A DNA stretch of 5,418 nucleotides from Alphaproteobacteria bacterium (GTDB lineage: Bacteria > Pseudomonadota > Alphaproteobacteria > Sphingomonadales > Emcibacteraceae): NCBI GenBank assembly GCA_002402225.1, contig NVVM01000015.1, positions 2,695-8,112 of the forward strand. Direction: 5' to 3'. Positions 1 to 4,121 of this stretch are shown here, piece by piece. How positions within the stretch are numbered: position 1 is the stretch's first letter; each line of letters begins with the position of its first letter. A program made the translations under genes and the position numbers. The notes under the pieces are model-generated. The model did no database searches and had not been told where the DNA came from. It saw nothing but the letters and a program-made list of their open reading frames with translations.

Positions 1-181
1 TTGAAACTGAAAACTCACCGCCTTCAAAAACATTGCGCCAATTTGGGTTTGATGAAATGAGAAAACCTTTGTCAGATAGCTCGTAAACATGGTTTATTTT
101 ACAGTGATATGTCACAGAACCAGCTTTCGCAGAATTGCTGAACATAAATAAATATAAAATTAAATATATTATTGCCTTCAT
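1..181 (-). CDS. Small secreted protein, N-terminal part only (runs off the left edge)
   Basis: An open frame starts with ATG at 181-179 and stays open for 60 codons to the window edge, so the gene continues to the left. A good ribosome binding site (AAGGGA about 6 bases upstream) supports the start. The first 20 residues are a typical Sec signal peptide: one lysine, a hydrophobic core rich in I, L, Y and F, and a clear cleavage site SNSAKA|GS. The mature part begins GSVTYHCKINHVYELSDKG and holds one cysteine (residue 27), so the product is probably periplasmic or outer-membrane associated. It lies 160 bases downstream of the barrel gene on the same strand and could share its transcript. I do not recognise the family and assign no function. 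That this is a real gene is fairly sure, from the signal peptide and ribosome binding site together. Confidence 0.72.
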   Translation of the reverse strand, partial: MKAIIYLILYLFMFSNSAKAGSVTYHCKINHVYELSDKGFLISSNPNWRNVFEGGEFSVS

Positions 182-241
182 GAGGTTCCCTTAGATATAT
201 GGTCAATATTTGAGCGGTAAATAATTTAAAAAATCGGGGGC

Positions 242-312
242 TATGGTTGGCTAGTTACCTTTTGTGCTGACTATTGAATAACTCAGAGCAAGGTCAGCAA
301 TGCCAAACCATA
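242..312. repeat. Nested imperfect inverted repeat behind the barrel gene
   Basis: Outer arms TATGGTTGGC (242-251) and GCCAAACCATA (302-312) pair with a single bulged base. Inside them, TGCTGAC (265-271) and GTCAGCA (293-299) pair perfectly around a 21-base loop. Read on the minus strand, the structure lies just downstream of the barrel-protein stop codon and is followed seven bases later by a run of six T (CCCCCGATTTTTT). It could therefore be an unusual terminator or a processing and stability element between the two minus-strand genes. The asymmetric internal loop and the gap before the T run make it unlike a standard Rho-independent terminator. The role is inferred; the pairing is seen. 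Confidence 0.5.
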
Positions 313-341
313 TGCCACCCAAAACACTAATTACGGCCTTT

Positions 342-1001
342 TTATAAACCGAGAATAACCCCCAACATAAATTTATTACGGTTGAAATTCGAGCTAGTGT
401 CAAAAATCACACCATTAATATTAAGGCTTTCTGTCGTATTTTTGTAATCTGTACGCGTATATTCTGCCCTAAGGGAAAAATTTCCTGTGAGATCATATTG
501 GAGCCCAACCCCATATTCTAAACCACCCTGATAGCCCCCTGCTGTTGTTTCCACAATTCCCTGAGTAAATTTTTCTTTATATTGGGACCTTACATATCCC
601 AAGCGGCTATATATCAATAGGTCATTTGAAATATGAAATCCGGGTAAGATTGAAATGCTAAAGGAATTTCCCCCTTCGTATTTATATTTATCAAATCCTA
701 AGGCAGTCGCATCGCCTAAGTTGTAATTGGCTAATGTATAACCATAGCGTCCTTCTATGGCCATATTAAAACGTCCTGCGCTCTGTCTGATTCCAAGAAT
801 GAATCCCGCTGCAGCTCCTTTTGGTTTTACAAAAGAAGAAAGGTTTGTTGCGAATCCATCTACTGAAATACTATTATCATATTCTTCATAAGCAGCATCA
901 AGTCCTAGATAGAGACCGTCTTGAGCGGCATTGGCAGTCGTGTGTCCCAAGGAAAATAGAGTTGTGGTTCCAATAAAAAGGTTAATTATAATATTCCTCA
1001 T
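342..1001 (-). CDS. Outer-membrane beta-barrel protein (opacity/OmpA-barrel-like)
   Basis: The 219-residue product has a signal peptide (residues 1-25, cleavage ANA|AQ). The mature chain of about 194 residues shows alternating polar and hydrophobic segments with many glycines and aromatics, such as DGLYLGLDAAYEEYD, FNMAIEGRYGYTLANYN, LLIYSRLGYVRSQYK, YGVGLQYDLTGNFSLRAEY and NKFMLGVILGL. This is the pattern of 8-stranded outer-membrane barrels of the OMP_b-brl kind (PF13505-like), and the length fits. The last strand ends in leucine rather than the usual phenylalanine or tyrosine, a small departure from the classic C-terminal assembly signal. ATG at 1001 is preceded by AAAGGA with a 6-base gap, which supports the start. 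It is transcribed away from the XRE regulator, which may control it. Cargo or ligand cannot be told: such proteins range from adhesins to structural barrels. The class is fairly sure, the specific role unknown. Confidence 0.8.
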   Translation of the reverse strand: MRNIIINLFIGTTTLFSLGHTTANAAQDGLYLGLDAAYEEYDNSISVDGFATNLSSFVKPKGAAAGFILGIRQSAGRFNMAIEGRYGYTLANYNLGDATALGFDKYKYEGGNSFSISILPGFHISNDLLIYSRLGYVRSQYKEKFTQGIVETTAGGYQGGLEYGVGLQYDLTGNFSLRAEYTRTDYKNTTESLNINGVIFDTSSNFNRNKFMLGVILGL

Positions 1002-1007
1002 GATATG

Positions 1008-1013
1008 TCCTTT
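1008..1013 (-). promoter_or_regulatory. Ribosome binding site of the barrel gene
   Basis: On the minus strand the sequence AAAGGA stands six bases before the ATG at 1001. It fixes that start in preference to any later methionine and keeps the signal peptide whole. Confidence 0.6.
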
Positions 1014-1071
1014 ATGTATTATTCTAGTAAAAATTAATATTTAAGGCCTGATTTGCATTACCTAAACTACA

Positions 1072-1141
1072 AGCAAACTCTATATATTTCGTTAATTTAT
1101 GTAGTTTTCTTCTATACATCAAACAAAATATGAAGTTTGCT
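1072..1141. repeat. Perfect 8-bp inverted repeat flanking the divergent promoter region
   Basis: AGCAAACT at 1072-1079 and its exact complement AGTTTGCT at 1134-1141 bracket the candidate barrel-gene promoter, with 54 bases between them. Spaced half-sites on both sides of a promoter are compatible with regulator binding and looping, and the XRE gene starts 39 bases further on. Only the repeat is seen; any binding is inferred. Confidence 0.35.
1094..1122 (-). promoter_or_regulatory. Candidate promoter of the barrel gene
   Basis: Read on the minus strand, TTGATG (1122-1117) and TAAATT (1099-1094) are separated by 17 bases, each matching four of six sigma-70 consensus positions. It would give a leader of about 85 bases. 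A loose dyad, ATGTA (1099-1103) and TACAT (1115-1119), overlaps it and could be an operator. In such an AT-rich spacer, matches of this quality can arise by chance. Confidence 0.3.
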
Positions 1142-1144
1142 CTG

Positions 1145-1173
1145 TTTTAGAGATGTGATTCCGTAGCTAAATT
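1145..1173 (+). promoter_or_regulatory. Candidate promoter of the XRE gene, possibly giving a leaderless mRNA
   Basis: There is no purine-rich ribosome binding site before the ATG at 1180 (the preceding bases are GCTAAATTCTAGTT). The hexamer TAAATT at 1168-1173 lies exactly at -12 to -7 if transcription begins at the A of that ATG. A weak -35 candidate, TTTAGA (1146-1151), is 16 bases upstream. Together this suggests a leaderless message. The -10 is only a four-of-six match, so this is a suggestion. Confidence 0.3.
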
Positions 1174-1179
1174 CTAGTT

Positions 1180-1518
1180 ATGGATATAACAAAGAATATA
1201 GGACTTAAAATTCGTGCCCTACGAAAGCAGAAAGGCTTGAGCCAAGCAAAACTTGCTGAAATGATTGACAGATCAACTGAGGCCATATCAAACCTTGAAA
1301 GGGGGATCAGCCTACCCAGTATTGAAACATTGGTGCGGCTTGGCCAGCAACTGGATATTCCTATTCATTATTTTTTTGATAATCCGTTAACTGGTGAAGC
1401 CAGTCGTCGATGCACAGAAATGATTGCTGAGTTGCAGACAATCGCTTATAGCCTTTCTGATGAAGACCTCGAAATTGCTGTAAAACAGATGCGAGCTTTT
1501 AAACAAGGCCGGAGTTAA
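1180..1518 (+). CDS. XRE/Cro-C1-type helix-turn-helix transcriptional regulator
   Basis: The 112-residue product has an HTH_3 domain at about residues 8-65: IGLKIRALRKQKGLSQAKLA, then the recognition helix region DRSTEAISNLERG (30-42), followed by SLPSIETLVRLGQQLDIP. The SQ..LA and IS..ERG features are typical of the Cro/C1 family. The C-terminal 40 residues (about 73-112) look like one or two helices, with LSDEDLEIAVKQMRAF probably mediating dimerisation. No ligand-binding or peptidase domain is present, so it is a small stand-alone DNA-binding protein. It is divergent from the barrel gene with 178 bases between the two starts, a layout often seen when a regulator controls itself and its neighbour. 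The start is chosen because it gives the complete HTH with a short leader; no ribosome binding site is visible. It could be a prophage or island remnant repressor or a chromosomal regulator; its target is unknown. Confidence 0.9.
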   Translation: MDITKNIGLKIRALRKQKGLSQAKLAEMIDRSTEAISNLERGISLPSIETLVRLGQQLDIPIHYFFDNPLTGEASRRCTEMIAELQTIAYSLSDEDLEIAVKQMRAFKQGRS

Positions 1519-1785
1519 TCTATCTTCAAGTCTATAATAAATGTGGGGATAAAGTTTAGTATCATAATATTTATTAATTAAATCAATAAGTCATATAACA
1601 AAAAGTAATTGAGAACGTGGACTTCCTTCAAATATATGGGCATATGCTGAGAATTTTCAAGATTCTGCATCAAACTCATGGCTTGGATATAAGGATGCGG
1701 AATTTTTAATAATATTTATTGTAGCTATATTGTAGCTAAATCATAAATATCATTTTAACTAATCCCCTTAAGTCATTGAAATAAT
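1519..1785. other. AT-rich stretch between the XRE gene and tRNA-Arg
   Basis: About 270 strongly AT-rich bases separate the plus-strand regulator from the minus-strand tRNA. I see no convincing gene and no clear hairpin terminator for either side. It holds a 12-base direct repeat ATAATATTTATT (1565-1576 and 1709-1720), a tandem 11-bp repeat with GTAGCTA, and a 40-codon open frame without a start codon (1613-1735) whose translation looks protein-like. The stretch adjoins a tRNA 3' end and may be a scar of past insertions. Confidence 0.5.
1718..1739. repeat. Tandem 11-bp repeat carrying GTAGCTA
   Basis: ATTGTAGCTAT (1718-1728) is followed directly by ATTGTAGCTAA (1729-1739). Ten bases of the second copy, GTAGCTAAAT (1732-1741), also occur at 1163-1172 just in front of the XRE start codon. 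The 11-base period is close to one helical turn, so two copies would face the same side of the DNA. It is a possible binding site for the neighbouring regulator, not demonstrated. Confidence 0.45.
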
Positions 1786-1862
<77 letters not shown>

Positions 1863-1887
1863 CCTGTGTGTTTATTCTGCTTTATCA

Positions 1888-2175
1888 TTATCCGCGATAG
1901 GCGAATACATCAGCGTAGGATTTAATTTTTATTTTTCTGGTCTTGGGTTCAATGACTTCAAAGGCGACATTATTTCGTTTGGCATAGGATATGGCAGCCT
2001 CTTTTGAAGCAAATTTCAATTGAATCTGGCCGTCCATATCAGACGAACTGGTCCAGCCCATCAACGGATCAAGAGTTTTAGCCTTTTTTGCCGTATATTC
2101 CAAAATCCATTTCTTCGAATTCTTCGTGCCAGATTGCATGGCGTTTTGCGTTGGACAATAAATACGAGCTGTCAT
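1888..2175 (-). CDS. NADH-ubiquinone oxidoreductase accessory subunit, NDUFS4-like (ETC complex I subunit)
   Basis: The 95-residue protein matches the ETC complex I subunit family (PF04800, related to mitochondrial NDUFS4, the 18-kDa AQDQ subunit). It opens MTARIYCPTQNAMQSGTKNS, followed by KKWILEY (21-27), the core GWTSSSDMDGQIQLKF (40-55) with its conserved W-SS-D pattern, SKEAAISYAKRNN (57-69) and the C-terminal KSYADVFAYRG (85-95). It is a soluble accessory subunit on the peripheral arm of complex I at the inner membrane, with no signal peptide or membrane segment. Bacterial members are essentially alphaproteobacterial, which is the best taxonomic pointer here. The frame can be extended to a GTG at 2184, adding three residues. 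I prefer ATG at 2175 because AGGTGA stands five bases before it, and the family usually begins M-[ST]-A-R-I-Y. The gene is a single unit between terminator and tRNA-Arg, not in a nuo operon, as is usual for this subunit. Confidence 0.92.
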   Translation of the reverse strand: MTARIYCPTQNAMQSGTKNSKKWILEYTAKKAKTLDPLMGWTSSSDMDGQIQLKFASKEAAISYAKRNNVAFEVIEPKTRKIKIKSYADVFAYRG

Positions 2176-2180
2176 AATTT

Positions 2181-2204
2181 TCACCTAACGTTTATCTCAC
2201 CTAA
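2181..2204 (-). promoter_or_regulatory. Ribosome binding site of the complex I subunit gene, present twice
   Basis: On the minus strand TTAGGTGA occurs at 2188-2181 and again at 2204-2197, 16 bases apart. The nearer copy is well placed for ATG 2175 and decides that start; it also contains the alternative GTG at 2184. The farther copy has no start codon at a suitable distance and could be a standby site or a chance duplicate. Confidence 0.5.
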
Positions 2205-2212
2205 TATTTATC

Positions 2213-2242
2213 AATATAAACATTTAATGTCTTTTATCCCAA
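2213..2242 (-). promoter_or_regulatory. Candidate promoter of the complex I subunit gene
   Basis: On the minus strand TTGGGA (2242-2237) and TATATT (2218-2213) are 18 bases apart. The -10 matches five of six consensus bases, the -35 only the TTG. It would give a leader of roughly 30 bases carrying the proximal ribosome binding site. The rest of the spacer up to the terminator near 2368 shows nothing else I can name. Confidence 0.35.
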
Positions 2243-2367
2243 AGATGGTTTAAGGGAAAGTTAAAAATCTCTTTCAAACCTCTTTTCTACTATTCACTGA
2301 TGCAGCCGCATAGTTTATCCGGTACAAACGTGATTTTCCGATGTCACAAAGCTCACAAAATCTTGAC

Positions 2368-2409
2368 AATAAAAAAGCCGCCCTGCTGATACGAGGCGGC
2401 TTTTTTATT
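2368..2409 (-). terminator. Strong Rho-independent terminator behind tRNA-Pro
   Basis: AATAAAAAAGCCGCC (2368-2382) and GGCGGCTTTTTTATT (2395-2409) form a perfect 15-bp stem around a 12-base loop. The six GC pairs are flanked by A6 and T6 runs, so it can work in both directions. It starts 12 bases after the 3' end of tRNA-Pro and separates that transcript from the complex I subunit gene. Confidence 0.9.
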
Positions 2410-2421
2410 ATACTAATTTAA

Positions 2422-2498
2422 TGGTCGGGGAGACAGGATTTGAACCTGCGACCCCCTGTACCCAAAACAGGTGCGCTACCAGGCTGCGCCACTCCCCG
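2422..2498 (-). tRNA. tRNA-Pro, anticodon UGG
   Basis: The minus strand gives a full 77-base cloverleaf with encoded CCA. The acceptor stem is CGGGGAG/CTCCCCG, with the C1-G72 pair typical of bacterial tRNA-Pro; the D stem is GCGC/GCGC, the anticodon stem CCTGT/ACAGG with loop TTTGGGT (anticodon TGG), the variable loop GGGTC, and the T stem GCAGG/CCTGT with one G-T pair. The discriminator is A (2425) and CCA is at 2424-2422. It reads CCN proline codons. A strong terminator follows directly, so it is probably its own transcription unit. Confidence 0.97.
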
Positions 2499-2523
2499 AC
2501 TGGATTAAATCAGCGTGCTAGGC

Positions 2524-2552
2524 TTAATACAAGAAGCACCTGCATAGGGCAA
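2524..2552 (-). promoter_or_regulatory. Candidate promoter of tRNA-Pro
   Basis: On the minus strand TTGCCC (2552-2547) and TATTAA (2529-2524) are 17 bases apart, placing a start about 20 bases before the mature tRNA 5' end at 2498. The -35 element lies inside the hairpin that probably ends the upstream DUF192 transcript, so terminator and promoter overlap. Confidence 0.35.
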
Positions 2553-2558
2553 GTGCTT
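2534..2558 (-). terminator. Hairpin, probable terminator of the DUF192 transcript
   Basis: Read on the minus strand, AAGCACTTGC and GCAGGTGCTT pair over ten positions (one G-U) around the 5-base loop CCTAT, followed by the T-rich CTTGTATT. It lies about 45 bases behind the DUF192 stop codon. The T tract is poor, so termination may be partial and allow some read-through into tRNA-Pro. Confidence 0.55.
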
Positions 2559-2603
2559 TATCAACTATCTTTCTTTTTTTAAAGTTTTGTAGATTCTTCG
2601 GTG

Positions 2604-3110
2604 CTATTCCGTGAAAAAAGGATGTTCAATTATATCGCCGACTTGAATATTAAGATTGTCCGTCACGCCCCCATTCAATTCAAGAACAGAAACCACCGGA
2701 ACGCGAGAATGAATATAGTCCCGCGACTCCGGCACAGCTGATTTTACAATATGTGTTATGATGCCTTTTCTATTCAAGAATATAATATCGAGCGGGATAT
2801 AAGTATTTTCCATCCACATGGTTACCATTTGATTATTCTCAAAAAGAAACAACATGCCATTTTTTTCAGGCATCTCTCTTCTGAACATTAAACCCCTGGC
2901 GCGTTGCTCGAATGATTGAGCCACCTCCACATCAAATGTATGGCTCTGACCTTTTGATAATATGGACAGCTCCCCAAGCTCAAAGGTGATCTGTGTCACC
3001 TTCTGTTGCTGGCTATCATTGGCAAAAGAAAAGTCAGTCATAAGAATAGTGCTAATAAAAATGAATAAAAAAAGAACCGGCCTACTCAGGCAAAAAAAAT
3101 GAATGGTCAC
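2604..3110 (-). CDS. Secreted DUF192 family protein
   Basis: The 168-residue product starts with a signal peptide (residues 1-30, core PVLFLFIFISTILM, likely cleavage SFA|ND), so it is exported to the periplasm. The DUF192 domain (PF02643) covers about residues 55-165. It shows the family blocks RARGLMFR (70-77), GMLFLF (85-90), MWMENTYIPLDIIFL (98-112) and VLELNGG (142-148). The molecular function of this family is not established. The start is a GTG (3110-3108) with AGGG six bases before it; the only later methionine near the N-terminus (residue 24) would destroy the signal peptide, so the GTG is preferred. It follows the cold-shock gene by 76 bases on the same strand with no terminator between, so the two are probably co-transcribed. 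The family call is sure, the role unknown. Confidence 0.9.
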   Translation of the reverse strand: MTIHFFCLSRPVLFLFIFISTILMTDFSFANDSQQQKVTQITFELGELSILSKGQSHTFDVEVAQSFEQRARGLMFRREMPEKNGMLFLFENNQMVTMWMENTYIPLDIIFLNRKGIITHIVKSAVPESRDYIHSRVPVVSVLELNGGVTDNLNIQVGDIIEHPFFTE

Positions 3111-3132
3111 AATTTACCCTATTCTTGATTGG

Positions 3133-3177
3133 CCAAGAACTAAATCACTGACCCTAAAGTCACTGGCCCTAAAATCA
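3133..3177. repeat. 15-bp tandem repeat between the cold-shock and DUF192 genes
   Basis: CTGACCCTAAAGTCA (3148-3162) is followed at once by CTGGCCCTAAAATCA (3163-3177), 12 of 15 bases identical. A degenerate, one-base-shorter relative ending CTAAATCA precedes them. It fills most of the 76-base gap between the two genes. On the transcribed strand it gives repeated TTTAGGG blocks. It may be a simple replication-slippage product. Confidence 0.55.
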
Positions 3178-3186
3178 TTAGCCATT

Positions 3187-3783
3187 CTATATCTTTATAG
3201 CTTTAACCACCAGCCCGCGATCCCCGTCATCAACAGCAACAGCAACGGTCTGTCCAGGAATCAGGTGATCAATACCGTATTTGCGCAGAAGTTCCATATG
3301 GATAAAAACATCCTGTCCCCCATCATTCCGGTTCACAAAACCATATCCGCGCACCCTGTTAAACCATTTAACGGTTGCCTCAACGAACTCAGAGTCATCC
3401 ATGTCAATAGCGGTGATTTCCATCTGTTCAGATTCGACATCCACACCAACAGCAGTCGTCAGGTCATATTCAAGAATTTTTACCGCTTGACGACCCTTGG
3501 AGCGATCCGCAGATAAACATTTAACCGACGTACCCTCTGGTAGCATACGCCTGCCAACATCCTTCAAGATGGAAAAATGAACCAGAATATCGCCCTTTTC
3601 GTCCTCAGGTGCAATAAATCCATATCCCTTGATAGAATCGAACCATTTGATGACCCCCTTAACTTCATCAAAATAAACAGCCGTGTGTTGGGGCTCCGTC
3701 GTAACGTTAGCCCCTTCCCCTATTTCTTCCTGACTTTCATCATCCATATCACACTGGATGTTTGCAGACGAATTTGATACCAT
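3187..3783 (-). CDS. Protein with two cold-shock domains
   Basis: The 198-residue cytoplasmic protein holds two cold-shock (OB-fold, nucleic-acid-binding) domains. Domain 1 is about residues 41-105, with VIKWFD, the RNP1 motif KGYGF (52-56) and the RNP2-like ILVHF (66-70). Domain 2 is about 134-198, with TVKWFN, RGYGF (145-149) and VFIH (159-162), ending at the C-terminus. A 40-residue acidic N-terminus and an acidic linker of about 28 residues (around 106-133, rich in E, D and V) separate them. Single-domain CspA proteins are about 70 residues; this double form of about 200 is a known alphaproteobacterial type, thought to bind single-stranded RNA or DNA and melt RNA structure. ATG at 3783 has only a weak ribosome binding site (GAAG about five bases upstream) behind a leader of about 55 bases. 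It leads a likely two-gene unit with DUF192. Confidence 0.93.
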   Translation of the reverse strand: MVSNSSANIQCDMDDESQEEIGEGANVTTEPQHTAVYFDEVKGVIKWFDSIKGYGFIAPEDEKGDILVHFSILKDVGRRMLPEGTSVKCLSADRSKGRQAVKILEYDLTTAVGVDVESEQMEITAIDMDDSEFVEATVKWFNRVRGYGFVNRNDGGQDVFIHMELLRKYGIDHLIPGQTVAVAVDDGDRGLVVKAIKI

Positions 3784-3844
3784 GAAACTTCACTTTTCTA
3801 TTTAAGTGCTCCCAGATCAAGCCATTGTTACTTTCAATATAACT

Positions 3845-3872
3845 AATATAGCAATGCGGCCAATATAGGCAA
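3845..3872 (-). promoter_or_regulatory. Extended -10 promoter of the cold-shock gene
   Basis: On the minus strand TTGCCT (3872-3867) and TATATT (3850-3845) are 16 bases apart, and the -10 is preceded by TGC, making an extended -10. The -10 matches five of six and the -35 four of six consensus bases. The start near 3838 gives a leader of about 55 bases, shorter than the long thermosensor leader of enterobacterial cspA. It is the best promoter match I found in the window. Confidence 0.5.
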
Positions 3873-3914
3873 CCTAAAGTTTATCTAAGTATATTAGAAA
3901 ACTACACCAGAATT

Positions 3915-3934
3915 CAACCCAACCCAACTCAACA
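3915..3934. repeat. Short pentanucleotide repeat (CAACN x 4)
   Basis: CAACC, CAACC, CAACT and CAACA follow one another without gaps. It lies about 45 bases upstream of the -35 element of the cold-shock promoter. With four imperfect units it could be a small slippage tract, but no coding frame uses it. Confidence 0.5.
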
Positions 3935-4063
3935 ATTAAACCCTACATATTCATAGGTTGGAGTTTCTCATACCAATAGTTGTTATGCAATCAATATATT
4001 AACTTTTAAGGTTCTTGTCAGCATAAAAGTCTGGCATAAAAAATTTGGAATGATATTGAGTTT

Positions 4064-4094
4064 AAAAAAAGGAGATGGGAAACCCATCTCCTTT
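4064..4094 (-). terminator. Rho-independent terminator of nhaB
   Basis: On the minus strand AAAGGAGATGGG and CCCATCTCCTTT pair perfectly over 12 bases around a three-base loop (TTT), followed by an uninterrupted run of seven T. It begins 27 bases behind the nhaB stop codon and cleanly ends that transcript. Confidence 0.92.
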
Positions 4095-4121
4095 AAAATA
4101 ATTAATTACAATAAATAAGCG

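Larger units (their letters stand above)
3784..4063. other. Intergenic region between nhaB and the cold-shock gene
   Basis: Some 280 AT-rich bases without a convincing gene. The part next to the cold-shock gene carries its leader and promoter. Further out lies a run of four pentamers, CAACC CAACC CAACT CAACA (3915-3934). The remainder up to the nhaB terminator shows only AT-rich sequence and a short repeated GCATAAAA (near 4021 and 4034), and nothing I can name. Confidence 0.5.

Noticed and set aside
254..406. A hydrophobic open frame on the minus strand that overlaps the end of the barrel gene and runs on into the spacer (ending at TAG 253-251).
   Set aside because: It has no ATG or GTG and no ribosome binding site, its first part is an out-of-frame copy of the barrel gene's 3' end, and its tail coincides with the inverted repeat. 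Chance is the simpler reading.
1519..1785. A CRISPR-like or phage attachment-type repeat set in the AT-rich stretch.
   Set aside because: Only two 11-bp units and a 12-base AT-only repeat are present, with no regular spacers and no copy of the tRNA 3' end.
2020..2253. A 77-codon open frame on the plus strand.
   Set aside because: It lies antisense to the recognised complex I subunit gene, has no domain-like composition and runs on into the spacer; it is a shadow frame.
3103..3516. A 137-codon open frame on the plus strand with a repeated LKSLA peptide.
   Set aside because: It is antisense to the second cold-shock domain, and the peptide repeat is explained by the 15-bp DNA repeat.
3281..3777. 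Two shorter plus-strand open frames (69 and 66 codons) antisense to the cold-shock gene.
   Set aside because: Both mirror the coding strand of a clear double cold-shock-domain protein and show no features of their own.
3783..3838. A cspA-type long thermosensing leader in front of the cold-shock gene.
   Set aside because: The inferred leader is only about 55 bases and shows no obvious alternative hairpins or cold-box-like sequence.
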